Positions 1 through 7,989 are shown, numbered from the stretch's first letter. The stretch: DNA of 64,000 nucleotides from Dyella terrae (GCF_004322705.1 NZ_SIZZ01000001.1:1550001-1614000); one strand, 5' to 3'. Program-made: numbers and translations. The notes: generated by a model from the letters alone, not told the origin.

Positions 1-79
1 TACTCAGAAAATCGTGGACCAGGGCGAGATCGAGCTCGCCCTGGTCCGTGCTGATGCGCAAGGTATCCGTCGCCGTCAT
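1..79 (-). CDS. GNAT-type acetyltransferase, N-terminal fragment (inferred)
   Basis: Only the first 26 codons are inside the window, beginning with ATG at 79 and reading MTATDTLRISTDQGELDLAL. The start lies 2 bases after the argG stop codon, so the gene is almost certainly translated from the argG transcript. A GNAT-family acetyltransferase downstream of argG is what I recall for xanthomonad arginine clusters, and the short N-terminus ending in LVHDFLS is compatible with that fold, but the fragment is too short to prove the family. The open frame itself is seen directly; the product is inferred from context. Confidence 0.45.
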   Translation of the reverse strand, partial: MTATDTLRISTDQGELDLALVHDFLS

Positions 80-81
80 GG

Positions 82-1284
82 TCAGGCCTTGCCGCTGCGG
101 TTGATTTCCGCCCACAGCGTGCTGCTCATGCCGAACAGCTTGATGAAGCCTTCGGCTTCTTCCACGCCCCAGTCGGCCGACTGGGCGTAGGTCGCACCCT
201 TGGCATTGAGGATGTGCGGCGAACGCACTTCCACCGCTGTCACCTGCGCGCCGCTGGTTTCCAGCACGACTTCGCCGTTGACGCAGCTTTGGCTGGAGAC
301 GAGGTAGGCCTCCAGGTCGGTCTTGATCGGGTCGTGATAGAAGCCTTCGTACACGACTTCCACCCACTTGCGCGCCACGTCCGGCTTGAAGCGGTTCTGC
401 TGCTTGCTGAGCACGGCCTCTTCCAGCGCACGATGCGCGGTGAGGAGCGAGATCAGGCCCGGTGCTTCATACACGATGCGACCCTTCAGGCCGATGGTGG
501 TGTCGCCCGTGTACATGCCGCGACCGACGCCGTACGGGGCGAAGAGCTCATTGAGCTTCGCCAGGATCTTCGCGCCCGGCAGGGCCTCGCCATTGAGCGT
601 GACGGCTTCGCCGTTCTTGAAGCCCAACGTGACCTGCAGGCTTTCGGACGGCCATTCGGAACGCGGCTTGCACCAACCGCGCGCGCCTTCGCCCGGCGCC
701 TTCCAATGATCGATTTCGCCGCCCGAAAGCGTTACGCCCAGCAGGTTTTCGTTGATGGTGTAGCTCTTCTGCTTGGCGCGAACGTCAAAACCGCGCTCTT
801 CCAGATACGCCTGTTCGTAGGCGCGGGTCTGGGTGTGTTCCTTCTGGATTTCGCGGATCGGCGCGACGATCTGATAGTCGCCCAGCGCTTTCACGGCGAG
901 GTCGAAACGCACCTGATCATTGCCCATGCCGGTGCAGCCGTGTGCGATGGCCTTGGTGCCCAGTTCGGCGCAACGCTTGATGGCGGCGTCGACGATCAGG
1001 TAGCGATCGGACACCAGCAGCGGGTACTGGCCCTGATAGCCCTCGCCCGCCCACACGAACGGCTTGACGAAGCCTTCCCAGATCGCCGGACCACCATCGA
1101 CGGTGACGTGGCTGGCCACGCCCAGTTCCTGCGCGCGCTGCTCGATATACGCACGCTCCTCGGCATCCACGCCGCCGGTGTCGGCAAACACGGTGTGCAC
1201 GTTCCAGCCGCGTTCCTTGAGGTAGGGAACGCAGAAGCTGGTGTCGAGGCCGCCGGAGAAGGCGAGAACGATGTCTTTGCTCAT
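82..1284 (-). CDS. argG: Argininosuccinate synthase
   Basis: ArgG joins citrulline and aspartate with ATP to give argininosuccinate, the penultimate step of arginine synthesis, in the cytoplasm. The 400-residue product starts [18 protein letters not shown]; the AFSGGLDTS segment is the ATP-pyrophosphatase P-loop of the family, and the later [12 protein letters not shown] stretch is also typical. I chose the ATG at 1284 rather than the in-frame ATG 14 codons upstream because family members begin immediately before this motif. It is the last complete gene of a minus-strand arginine cluster headed by argF' at 3431, with two non-arginine genes in between. In this lineage citrulline arises by deacetylation of acetylcitrulline, so ArgG acts two steps after ArgF'. 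Confidence 0.96.
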   Translation of the reverse strand: MSKDIVLAFSGGLDTSFCVPYLKERGWNVHTVFADTGGVDAEERAYIEQRAQELGVASHVTVDGGPAIWEGFVKPFVWAGEGYQGQYPLLVSDRYLIVDAAIKRCAELGTKAIAHGCTGMGNDQVRFDLAVKALGDYQIVAPIREIQKEHTQTRAYEQAYLEERGFDVRAKQKSYTINENLLGVTLSGGEIDHWKAPGEGARGWCKPRSEWPSESLQVTLGFKNGEAVTLNGEALPGAKILAKLNELFAPYGVGRGMYTGDTTIGLKGRIVYEAPGLISLLTAHRALEEAVLSKQQNRFKPDVARKWVEVVYEGFYHDPIKTDLEAYLVSSQSCVNGEVVLETSGAQVTAVEVRSPHILNAKGATYAQSADWGVEEAEGFIKLFGMSSTLWAEINRSGKA

Positions 1285-1312
1285 GGCTTGCAGGATCCTG
1301 GGTCGAAAAATG

Positions 1313-1789
1313 TCAGAGAGAGGCAACCACGATGCGCGGTTCGCAGCGCACCGGGAAATTCACGGAATTGGCGATGAAACAAGCGTGGTGGGCAGCCTCA
1401 TGTGCCGCCTCCGCCTTGGCCGGATCGCTGCCGGCGGCAATCGTTACTTGCGGGTGCAGCACCACTTCGGTAAAGCGGCCGCCATGATCGTCCACGGCCA
1501 TGGTGCCGGTGGCTTCATCCAGGTAGGCCGTCACCACGACGCCTGCCACGGAGGCCAGATGCAGATACCAGAGCATGTGGCAGGTCGACAGCGAGGCGAC
1601 AAGCATGTCTTCGGGGTTGTGGCGTTCGGGATTACCCCGAAACGCCGGGTCGGACGAGCCGGGAATCATCGGACGTCCCGACACACGAATCTCGTGATCG
1701 CGCGAGTAGCCGGCGTAGGTGCGCGTGCCTTCGCCGGTGTTGCCGGTCCAGGTCACTTCCACGGCGTAGTGATGCTGCTCATGCGCCAT
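1313..1789 (-). CDS. OsmC/Ohr-family protein
   Basis: This 158-residue protein starts [20 protein letters not shown] and shows the OsmC-fold pattern: an N-terminal beta-rich half, the central [19 protein letters not shown] helix with a cysteine, and a C-terminal half containing [14 protein letters not shown] with a second cysteine. Two such cysteines form the thiol peroxidase site in OsmC and Ohr, so reduction of organic hydroperoxides is a reasonable inference, although many uncharacterised OsmC-like proteins exist. The start at 1789 overlaps the end of the PaiB-like gene by 11 bases, indicating translational coupling. ATG codons at 1795 and 1798 are possible alternatives. It sits between argF' and argG without an obvious arginine role. 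Confidence 0.85.
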   Translation of the reverse strand: MAHEQHHYAVEVTWTGNTGEGTRTYAGYSRDHEIRVSGRPMIPGSSDPAFRGNPERHNPEDMLVASLSTCHMLWYLHLASVAGVVVTAYLDEATGTMAVDDHGGRFTEVVLHPQVTIAAGSDPAKAEAAHEAAHHACFIANSVNFPVRCEPRIVVASL

Positions 1790-2411
1790 CGGCATCATCC
1801 CTGGTTTTGGACATCTGGATGGCCAGATCAAGATCCTGGCCCTGGGCACGGCGCCGCAGGCCATCCACCGCACCCGCCTGGTTGGCGGCCGGATGGTTCT
1901 GGCTCAGCTTGAACTTGCCTTCGATGCGATCGATGACGATTTCGATGCCGACTATGGCCTTGAGAAGCTTCTCAACATGGTCGGCAGGCGCATCGCTGAC
2001 GCTCCACGGCGCGGGTTCGGAAGCCTCGTGGCGATTCGTCAGGCGATGGAGCAGCGCCAGCAGCCAGTCTCTGTCATCGATCACTCGCAGCCGGCCATGC
2101 ACATGCACGACCGAATAATTCCAGGTCGGCACTTCACGGTGCGTAAGCTGCTTGCTGGGGTACCAGTTGGGACTGATGTAACCGTCCGCTCCCTGGAAGA
2201 TCACCAGCACTTGCGCACCATCGGCTGCAACAAGTTCGTTGGCGCGCGCTACATGTCCGTGCAGCGCGCTCTCCCCGGCAAGCTCCAGCGGCACGTGGTT
2301 TGCCGACAGGCCATTGGCACCCGACAGCACCACCGTCGCCAATGGATGGGCGCGAATCAGCGCGGCCAGCGCAGCCTCACGGGATTCCTGGAAGTGGCGG
2401 GGCGTATACAT
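1779..2411 (-). CDS. FMN-binding PaiB-family protein
   Basis: The 210-residue product starts MYTPRHFQESREAALAALI and contains the PaiB signature stretch YISPNWYPSKQ followed by VPTWNYSVVHVHG. PaiB of Bacillus is described as a negative regulator of protease and sporulation genes, and members of the family have a flavin-reductase-like split-barrel fold and bind FMN; a true regulatory role has not been shown for most proteobacterial members. The end, KLSQNHPAANQAGAVDGL, is also characteristic. It starts 12 bases after argF' and overlaps the OsmC-like gene, so it belongs to the same transcript. Assignment to the family is firm; function here is unknown. Confidence 0.88.
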   Translation of the reverse strand: MYTPRHFQESREAALAALIRAHPLATVVLSGANGLSANHVPLELAGESALHGHVARANELVAADGAQVLVIFQGADGYISPNWYPSKQLTHREVPTWNYSVVHVHGRLRVIDDRDWLLALLHRLTNRHEASEPAPWSVSDAPADHVEKLLKAIVGIEIVIDRIEGKFKLSQNHPAANQAGAVDGLRRRAQGQDLDLAIQMSKTRDDADGA

Positions 2412-2423
2412 GGAGGGATTCGG

Positions 2424-3431
2424 TCAGCGCTGGCCGAGCAGCGAGACCATGACGGCCTTCTGCACGTGCAGGCGGTTCTCGGCTTCGTCGACGGCGATGC
2501 AGGCCGGCGAATCCATCACGGCATCGGTGGCCTTCACGTTGCGACGCAACGGCAGGCAGTGGCTGAAGAGGCCGTTGTTGGTCAGTGCCATCTTGGCTTC
2601 ATCCACGATGAAGTGCTTGTTGGCGTCGCGGATCGGCTTTTCCTGCTCCCAGCGACCAAAGAACGGAAGTGCCCCCCAGCTCTTCGCGTAGACGACATCG
2701 GCGCCGCTATAGGCCTCTTCGATGTCATGGCTGATCTTGAGCGAGCCACCATTGGCCTTGGCGTTTTCGTAGCCGTAGGCCATGTAGCGTTCGTCGAGCA
2801 CGTAATCGGGCGTCGGGCACAGCAAGGTCACATCCATGCCCATCTTGGTGGCGATCAGCAGCGCGGAGTTGGCCACCGCGGTATTGAGCGGCTTGGGATG
2901 GTAGGTCCAGGTGAGGACGTACTTCTTGTTCTGCAGGTTGCCCAGGTGTTCCTTCAGCGCCAGCGCGTGGGCGAGTTCCTGGCAGGGATGGGTGATGGTT
3001 TCCATGTTGATCACGGGCACCGTCGCGTACTGGGCGAAGGCCTTGATGACCTTGTCTTCGCGATCGACCGACCAGTCCTGGAACTTCGGGAACGCGCGCA
3101 CGGCGATCAGGTCGACGTACCGGCTCAGCACGCGCGCCACTTCCGCGATGTGCTCTTCGGTATCGCCATCCATCACCGTGCCGACGTCAAACTCGATCGG
3201 CCACGCGTCCTTGCCGGGCGACAGCACGATGGCGTGCGCGCCGAGGTGGAAGGCGCCCAGCTCGAAGCTGGTGCGCGTACGCATCGAAGGATTGAAGAAC
3301 AGCAGCGCCACCGACTTGCCGGCCATCTGCTGGCCACGCGGGGAGCGCTTGAACTGGGCAGCCTGCTCCAGGAGAGCGTCGATCTCCGGTCGGCTGTAAT
3401 CCTGGGTGGTAAGGAAATGGCGAAGCGTCAT
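2424..3431 (-). CDS. argF': N-acetylornithine carbamoyltransferase
   Basis: The 335-residue protein transfers a carbamoyl group to N-acetyl-L-ornithine, giving N-acetylcitrulline, in place of the usual ornithine carbamoyltransferase step. The family motifs are visible: FFNPSMRTRTSFELG for carbamoyl phosphate, HPCQELAHAL, and HCLPLRRN near the C-terminus. The segment YHPKPLNTAVANS is the proline-containing loop that distinguishes the acetylornithine enzymes of Xanthomonas from ordinary OTCases. The ATG at 3431 gives the normal length. The gene heads the arginine cluster; upstream on the same strand lie a short ORF and an intrinsic terminator (3565-3730) that look like a leader-peptide attenuator, so expression is probably tied to arginine supply. 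Confidence 0.95.
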   Translation of the reverse strand: MTLRHFLTTQDYSRPEIDALLEQAAQFKRSPRGQQMAGKSVALLFFNPSMRTRTSFELGAFHLGAHAIVLSPGKDAWPIEFDVGTVMDGDTEEHIAEVARVLSRYVDLIAVRAFPKFQDWSVDREDKVIKAFAQYATVPVINMETITHPCQELAHALALKEHLGNLQNKKYVLTWTYHPKPLNTAVANSALLIATKMGMDVTLLCPTPDYVLDERYMAYGYENAKANGGSLKISHDIEEAYSGADVVYAKSWGALPFFGRWEQEKPIRDANKHFIVDEAKMALTNNGLFSHCLPLRRNVKATDAVMDSPACIAVDEAENRLHVQKAVMVSLLGQR

Positions 3432-3564
3432 GACGTGATGCCTTTAATTGTTCAGTTCGAAAAATCAGCCCTGCCAGCTCACGTCGATCCGTTCGCAACC
3501 AGAACCTTAAGGACAACCCCGGCCAAGGCCGGTACCACGGGAACCGCAAAATCCAGAAACAAAA

Positions 3565-3588
3565 AAACCCGGCTCGAGGGCCGGGTTT
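3565..3588 (-). terminator. Intrinsic terminator in the argF' leader (candidate attenuator)
   Basis: On the minus strand AAACCCGGC and GCCGGGTTT form a 9-bp stem around a 6-base loop, and the 3' arm runs into a series of seven T (+ strand 3561-3567). It sits 134 bases upstream of the argF' ATG and 38 bases after the stop codon of the small ORF at 3626-3730. The other strand also has a T-rich tail (TTTCTTTT), so it may act in both directions, but no plus-strand gene ends here. The 5' arm can pair alternatively with GGCCGGGT at 3628-3635. Confidence 0.75.
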
Positions 3589-3625
3589 CTTTTGTCGTAC
3601 ATGCATGTGAAATGCGTGCGACAGC

Positions 3626-3730
3626 CTACCCGGCCGAATGTCGGATCAGCGGTCGGCGAGCACGCGACGTCATCCCAGCTGCCATGCGGGCGCTGGTCAG
3701 GACGTTGGCGGTATAGACGGCTGAGGACAT
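3626..3730 (-). CDS. Candidate Arg-containing leader peptide of argF'
   Basis: This 34-codon ORF runs from ATG at 3730 to TAG at 3626. A GGAAG sequence lies 4 bases before the ATG, and TAAAAT at 3765-3770 (minus strand) could be the -10 box. The peptide ends TSRARRPLIRHSAG; five of 34 codons encode arginine (CGC, CGT, CGC, CGA, CGA), four of them in the last twelve. The stop codon lies inside GGCCGGGT(AG), which can pair over 8 bp with the 5' arm of the terminator at 3565-3588. That is the classic attenuation layout: stalling at Arg codons frees this segment to form an antiterminator, whereas completing translation covers it. The ORF and complementarity are seen; translation and control are inferred. 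Confidence 0.5.
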   Translation of the reverse strand: MSSAVYTANVLTSARMAAGMTSRARRPLIRHSAG

Positions 3731-3801
3731 GAGACTTCCGTAGGTGAGCGCCCATCATGCCGCCATTTTAGTTGCAGCGCAACAGGGTGGGGGCGGGCGC
3801 T

Positions 3802-3966
3802 GGCGCGCCCTGTGAGGCCGCCCGCTGCGCGGGCTGTGAACGGTGAACGGGGAAGAGCAAGCTCGGGCGACCGTCCGCATCGCTTTTTCCGTTTACCGTT
3901 TACCGTTTACAGCGCCGAAGGCGCGGCTTCACAGCCCGCGCAGCGGGCGGCCTCACAGGGCGCGCC
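3802..3966. repeat. Palindromic intergenic element with a perfect 39-bp inverted repeat
   Basis: The bases 3802-3840 are the exact reverse complement of 3928-3966, a 39-bp perfect inverted repeat. Inside it are iterated GTGAACG units on the left (GTGAACGGTGAACGG) and iterated CCGTTTA units on the right, so the complementarity continues imperfectly inward, leaving a core of about 40 bases. Related elements with the same GTGAACGG/CCGTTTAC motifs occur at about 6690, 19801, 22549 and 31605. It contains no ORF that I would call. It lies just upstream of the argF' leader. Confidence 0.85.
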
Positions 3967-3980
3967 ATCGCCCGGCCCCA

Positions 3981-4010
3981 CAAAAGAAGCCGCCGCCCGA
4001 AGGCGGCGGC
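3981..4010 (-). terminator. Terminator of the glycine-zipper gene
   Basis: GCCGCCGCC (3989-3997) and GGCGGCGGC (4002-4010) form a 9-bp GC stem with a CGAA loop (TTCG on the minus strand). On the minus strand the 3' arm is followed by TTCTTTTG. It is 27 bases beyond the stop codon of the gene at 4038. Confidence 0.75.
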
Positions 4011-4037
4011 GGTGGACTCCCCTACGACTCGTCCGGC

Positions 4038-4568
4038 TCAATCGGCCGGGGACACGCTCACCCGGACGCGCAGGCGCTCTCCGGGATCGTAGTTCAGCCG
4101 CGAAACGTAGACCTCACCGCGGTAACGGTATTCGACGTCGTAGCCCATGATACGCCTTTGCTCGCTCACTGCACTGACCTGGCGGCAATGGGTTTCGGTG
4201 GTTTCGTAGTCGCCACCGCCATTGCGGGAGACGCTGTTGCCCACGGCACCGCCGGCCACGGCGCCGGCCACCGTGGCGGCGCGACGACCGTCGCCCTTGC
4301 CCACTGTATTGCCGAGGACGCCGCCGACCACGGCGCCCAGGATGGTGCCGGCCGCGCTGCCCGTACCCGGGTCGCGGCGCACGACCTGCTGGTCGTAGCA
4401 CTCCTGGCGCGGCACTTCGGTGCGGGCGACGCCATACACCGGATCCACGCGCAAGACGTCCGCCCAGCCATAGTGGGTGTTGTCATCGTTCGGGTAACGC
4501 GCATCCTGCGCAGCGACGCTGGTAACCATGAGACATAGCACCAGCGCGGAAACAAACCATTTGGTCAT
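4038..4568 (-). CDS. Glycine-zipper 2TM-domain envelope protein
   Basis: The 176-residue precursor starts MTKWFVSALVLCLMVTSVAA, a clear signal peptide. A GGAGGG sequence lies 6 bases before the ATG at 4568, which decides the start over an upstream in-frame ATG. The central region GTILGAVVGGVLGNTVG ... AGAVAGGAVGNSV has small residues every fourth position, the glycine-zipper 2TM pattern of the 17-kDa antigen/SlyB class, which packs helices in the cell envelope. The C-terminal part (RRIMGYDVEYRYRGEVYVSRL) resembles a small beta domain found in many such proteins. There is no lipobox cysteine, so it is probably exported without lipidation. A terminator follows. Its precise role is unknown. Confidence 0.85.
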   Translation of the reverse strand: MTKWFVSALVLCLMVTSVAAQDARYPNDDNTHYGWADVLRVDPVYGVARTEVPRQECYDQQVVRRDPGTGSAAGTILGAVVGGVLGNTVGKGDGRRAATVAGAVAGGAVGNSVSRNGGGDYETTETHCRQVSAVSEQRRIMGYDVEYRYRGEVYVSRLNYDPGERLRVRVSVSPAD

Positions 4569-4730
4569 TACGACCCTCCGGGCAGGGGCTTCGGGCGCTT
4601 CTGTGCGCATTATGTGAATTCCAACAAAAACAGTCTGAATCGCACCTTAGAATCGGCCTCTTCCGAACGACGGATTCAGCATCCCTTGGCCAACTCCTGC
4701 GAAATCTGAGTCTAGCCGCCCTGTTCTCCT

Positions 4731-4739
4731 TGTTATGAT
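4731..4739 (+). promoter_or_regulatory. Candidate extended -10 promoter of cysS
   Basis: TGTTATGAT is an extended -10 (TGn plus TATGAT at 4734-4739), 54 bases before the cysS start. I see no good -35 hexamer at the usual spacing. Two helicase genes farther on have similar TGC-type extended -10 boxes (49472 and 53654). Confidence 0.4.
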
Positions 4740-4793
4740 GCCGGGCTGGCCCGGGCGCCTGTGCCGCCTGCCCCACCGGAACGGAACCCGTCG

Positions 4794-6179
4794 ATGCCGA
4801 TTTCGCTTTACAACAGCCTGACTCGCCGCGCAGAGCCCTTCAGCCCGGCCGATCCCGAGCGGGTCACCATGTACGTCTGCGGCCCCACGGTCTACAGCTA
4901 CGTGCATATCGGCAATGCCCGCGGCCCGGTGGTCTTCGACGTTCTGGCCCGACTACTTCGCCGGCATTACCCGAACGTGGTTTATGCCCGCAACATCACC
5001 GACGTTGACGACAAGATCAACGCCGCCGCCAAGGAACGTGGCTGCGATATCAGCGTCATCACCGACCGTTTCACCGAAGCCTACCGCCAGGACATGGCCG
5101 GCCTGGGCATTGCGCCGCCGGATATCGAGCCCAAGGCCACCGCCCACATCGCCCCGATCATTGCCATGATCGAGAGCCTGATCGCCAGTGGGCACGCCTA
5201 CGAGGCCGAGGGTCATGTGTTGTTCGAGGTGTCGACCTTTGCCGACTACGGTGCCCTGTCCGGCCGCGACACCGAAGATCTGATCGCCGGAGCGCGCGTC
5301 GAGGTCGCCCCCTACAAGAAGAATCCTGGTGATTTTGTCCTGTGGAAGCCTTCGACGCCCGACCTGCCCGGCTGGGATAGCCCCTGGGGCATCGGTCGCC
5401 CCGGCTGGCACATCGAGTGCTCGGCCATGTGCGAGGCGCACCTGGGCGAAACCATCGATATTCACGCGGGCGGCGTGGACTTGCAGTTCCCGCACCACGA
5501 AAACGAGATTGCCCAGTCCACGTGCGCCCACGGCGGCAAGACCTTTGCCCGCTGGTGGCTGCACAACGGCATGCTGACCTTCGACGGCCGCAAGATGTCC
5601 AAGTCGCTGGGCAACGTGCTGCACGTGCACGCCCTGCTCCAGCAACATCCGCCGGAAGCCCTGCGGCTTGTCCTGCTGCGCGGCCATTATCGCCAGCCGC
5701 TGGACTGGTCGGACGCCGCCATCACCCAGTCGGTGAGCACGCTCGACGGCTGGTATCGCGTGCTGCGCGACCTGGCGGACGTGCCCGTGGCGCCGGGTGA
5801 GCTGCCGGTGCCTGCAACGATTGAGACAGCACTTTCGGACGACCTGAATACGCCGCAGGCGCTGGCCGAGCTGTCCCAGCTGGCGGACGCCGCGCGTCAG
5901 GCGGCCACGCCGGAATCCCGCAGCGAAGCCAAGACCGCCCTGCTGGGTGGCGGCGCCCTGCTCGGCTTGCTACAGCAAGACCCCGAAGCCTGGTTCAAGC
6001 ACGCAGCGGGTACCGAGATCGACGCCAACCAGGTCGAAGCCCTGCTCGAAGAACGCCGGCAGGCGCGCGCGAATCGCGACTTCAAGCGCGCCGACGCCAT
6101 TCGCGACGAACTGACAGCGCTCGGCGTCGCGATCGAAGACGGTGCCCAAGGCACGCGCTGGAGCGTGGTCAAAGCCTGA
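4794..6179 (+). CDS. cysS: Cysteinyl-tRNA synthetase
   Basis: CysS charges tRNA-Cys with cysteine in the cytoplasm. The 461-residue product begins [16 protein letters not shown]. Class I synthetase motifs are in place: the HIGH-type HIGNARG after [11 protein letters not shown], and KMSKS in [12 protein letters not shown]. The zinc-site residues fit the family (C in MYVCGPTV, C in WHIECSAMC, and the HHENEIAQS stretch). I chose the ATG at 4794 rather than one 11 codons upstream because the family starts close to the YNSLTR motif. Its promoter region is shared with the divergent glycine-zipper gene. The sufE gene follows 73 bases downstream. Confidence 0.97.
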   Translation: MPISLYNSLTRRAEPFSPADPERVTMYVCGPTVYSYVHIGNARGPVVFDVLARLLRRHYPNVVYARNITDVDDKINAAAKERGCDISVITDRFTEAYRQDMAGLGIAPPDIEPKATAHIAPIIAMIESLIASGHAYEAEGHVLFEVSTFADYGALSGRDTEDLIAGARVEVAPYKKNPGDFVLWKPSTPDLPGWDSPWGIGRPGWHIECSAMCEAHLGETIDIHAGGVDLQFPHHENEIAQSTCAHGGKTFARWWLHNGMLTFDGRKMSKSLGNVLHVHALLQQHPPEALRLVLLRGHYRQPLDWSDAAITQSVSTLDGWYRVLRDLADVPVAPGELPVPATIETALSDDLNTPQALAELSQLADAARQAATPESRSEAKTALLGGGALLGLLQQDPEAWFKHAAGTEIDANQVEALLEERRQARANRDFKRADAIRDELTALGVAIEDGAQGTRWSVVKA

Positions 6180-6252
6180 GTCTCAGGTTTTGAAGGCATT
6201 CGCCTCTGCTGCCATGCGGCAGAGGCGGACGCATTCGCGCGATAATGTCCGA

Positions 6253-6681
6253 ATGAATATTTCCGCATCGCCCAGCGCCGAGCAGGCGCAACAGGACATC
6301 GTCGACGAATTCGCGTTCTTTGGTGACTGGACCGATCGCTACCAGTACCTGATCGACCTGGGCAAACAGCTGCCGGCCTTTCCCGAAGACCTGAAAACCG
6401 AGGACTTCCGCGTCCACGGCTGCCAGTCGATGGTCTGGCTCGTCCCCAGCGGCGACGCCACACGCATGCATTTCCAGGCCATCAGCGACTCGGCCATCGT
6501 CTCAGGCCTGATCGCTCTGGTCCTGCGCGTCTATTCGGACCGTTCCGCCAAGGACATCCTGGCGACGCAGCCACGCTTCATCGAAGCGATCGGCCTGGCC
6601 AAGCATCTGTCGCCCACGCGATCGAACGGCCTGGCCGCGATGCTGGCCAAGCTCAAGGCGTACGCCGCGGCGGCTGGGTGA
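6253..6681 (+). CDS. sufE: SufE-family sulfur acceptor protein
   Basis: SufE takes persulfide sulfur from the cysteine desulfurase SufS and passes it to the SufBCD scaffold during Fe-S cluster assembly. The 142-residue protein begins MNISASPSAEQAQQDIVDEF and carries the catalytic cysteine in VHGCQSMVWL, preceded by the usual FPEDLKTEDFRV. The suf operon is not in this window, so this is a stand-alone copy. No Shine-Dalgarno sequence precedes the ATG at 6253, and GATAAT lies only 6 bases upstream, so a leaderless transcript is possible. The gene ends at a palindromic repeat and then a bidirectional terminator shared with dksA. Confidence 0.92.
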   Translation: MNISASPSAEQAQQDIVDEFAFFGDWTDRYQYLIDLGKQLPAFPEDLKTEDFRVHGCQSMVWLVPSGDATRMHFQAISDSAIVSGLIALVLRVYSDRSAKDILATQPRFIEAIGLAKHLSPTRSNGLAAMLAKLKAYAAAAG

Positions 6682-6689
6682 GGTAGGTC

Positions 6690-6819
6690 GGCGGCTGGCG
6701 CCGCCTGTGAACGGTGAACGGTGAACGGTAAAAGCTGAGCGTAAGCGGCTCGATCTCGCTCTTATGCTTTCCCGTTTACTGTTCCCCGTTAACAGGGCGC
6801 GAAGCGCCCGGCCTCACAG
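6690..6819. repeat. Palindromic repeat of the GTGAACGG family
   Basis: A left hairpin (GGCGGCTGGCGCCGCC) is followed by three GTGAACG G-type units (6708-6729). About 45 bases of unrelated sequence come next, then CCCGTTTACTGTTCCCCGTTAACA and a right hairpin GGGCGCGAAGCGCCC ending CCTCACAG. The halves are roughly complementary, as in the element at 3802, but diverged. It fills most of the gap between sufE and dksA. Confidence 0.75.
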
Positions 6820-6821
6820 AA

Positions 6822-6851
6822 CGAAAAGCCCCGCGAAGGCGGGGCTTTTCG
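6822..6851. terminator. Bidirectional terminator between sufE and dksA
   Basis: CGAAAAGCCCCGC (6822-6834) and GCGGGGCTTTTCG (6839-6851) form a perfect 13-bp stem around GAAG. A/T tracts on each side allow termination of the plus-strand sufE and of the minus-strand dksA, whose stop codon is 26 bases away. Confidence 0.85.
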
Positions 6852-6876
6852 TGTTCAGCGCACCGCCAGACGAAAC

Positions 6877-7989
6877 TTAATCGCCCATCTGCTTCTGCAG
6901 ATGCTCACGACGCTCCTGCGCGTCGAGCGACAAGGTGGCGATCGGGCGGGCTTCAAGGCGCTCCACTCCGATTTCCTCGTCGGTCTCTTCGCAGTAACCG
7001 TAGCGACCTTCCTCGATGCGGCGCAGGGCCTTGTCGATCTTGGAGATCAGCTTTCGGTAACGGTCGCGGGTGCGCAGTTCCAGTGAGTTTTCGGTCTCAC
7101 GGGTAGCGCGCTCGGCTTCGTCGCCCACGTCACGGACCTCGTCGCGGAGGTTTTCCATGGTCTGGCGCGACTCTTCCACCAGCTGGTCACGCCAATCGCG
7201 CAACTTGTTGCGGAAAAAAGCGAGCTGGCGCGGGTTCATGTACTCCTCGTCGGCCGACGGGCGATAGCCCTTCGGGAGATCGATGGAGGTCGTCGAAGGC
7301 AGGGCGTAACGCCCGTCTTCCTTCGTAATGCCATTGTCGAGTACGGCTGTAGAACTATTCATCGAGGACTGCGGGGTCTTCTGTTTCTTGGATGGGGTAT
7401 GGCGGGCGGTGGCGGTAGCCACGCGCGGGGGCGCCACGGCGACTGCAGCAGCCGGCTTCGCCTTCACGGGCTCGGGGGCTGCCTTCGTTGTCTTGCTACT
7501 AGACGATGCCGCCGGTGCCTTGGTGACCTTGGGCTCCGGTGCTTTGACCGGGGCTACCTTGGCCGCCTGGACCGGCTTGGCAACGACCTTCTGGGTTGTT
7601 TTGGCGGGAGCGGCTGCCTTCTTGGGCGCTGCTACTGCCGGCTTCTTGGGGGCAACCTTCGTGGCTGCCGGCTTGCTGACCGGTGCCGATTTCTTCGGCG
7701 CCGGTTTCGCAACGACTTTCTTTGCCACCGGGGCGCTCTTGGCGGCCGGTTTGGCGACTTTCTTGGCTACAGGCTTCTTGGCGACGGGCTTGGCGGCAAC
7801 TTTTTTCGCGACGGGTTTCTTCGCGGGCGCAGCTTTCACCGGCGCCTTTTTCGCTGGTGCCTTGCTGCGCGATGCACCCGCCGCCTTCGCGGCTACTTTC
7901 GACTTGCTGGACTTGACATCTTTTGCCTTGGTCGCCGTCTTTCCTTTAGGCGCCTTGGCAGTTGTCGCACTACGCGTCGTTTTCGCCAT
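6877..7989 (-). CDS. dksA: DksA with a long histone H1-like N-terminal tail
   Basis: DksA binds the secondary channel of RNA polymerase and, with ppGpp, reprograms rRNA and amino-acid promoters. Residues about 1-205 are low-complexity Lys/Ala/Pro repeats (AKKPVAKKV, KPAAKSAPVAKK) resembling the histone H1/AlgP tail. Residues about 245-370 are the DksA core. The coiled-coil tip reads DEAERA at 290-295, placing Glu where Escherichia coli has Asp74. Of the four zinc cysteines only Cys333 remains; the others are Thr336, Ser354 and Ala357. An internal Met210 could give a 161-residue tail-less form. The overall family is certain; whether tail and core are made as one protein needs protein evidence. 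Confidence 0.9.
   Translation of the reverse strand: MAKTTRSATTAKAPKGKTATKAKDVKSSKSKVAAKAAGASRSKAPAKKAPVKAAPAKKPVAKKVAAKPVAKKPVAKKVAKPAAKSAPVAKKVVAKPAPKKSAPVSKPAATKVAPKKPAVAAPKKAAAPAKTTQKVVAKPVQAAKVAPVKAPEPKVTKAPAASSSSKTTKAAPEPVKAKPAAAVAVAPPRVATATARHTPSKKQKTPQSSMNSSTAVLDNGITKEDGRYALPSTTSIDLPKGYRPSADEEYMNPRQLAFFRNKLRDWRDQLVEESRQTMENLRDEVRDVGDEAERATRETENSLELRTRDRYRKLISKIDKALRRIEEGRYGYCEETDEEIGVERLEARPIATLSLDAQERREHLQKQMGD

Noticed and set aside
1893-3716. Open frame of 607 codons on the plus strand across argF'
   Set aside because: Antisense to argF' and the PaiB-like gene, with no domain pattern.
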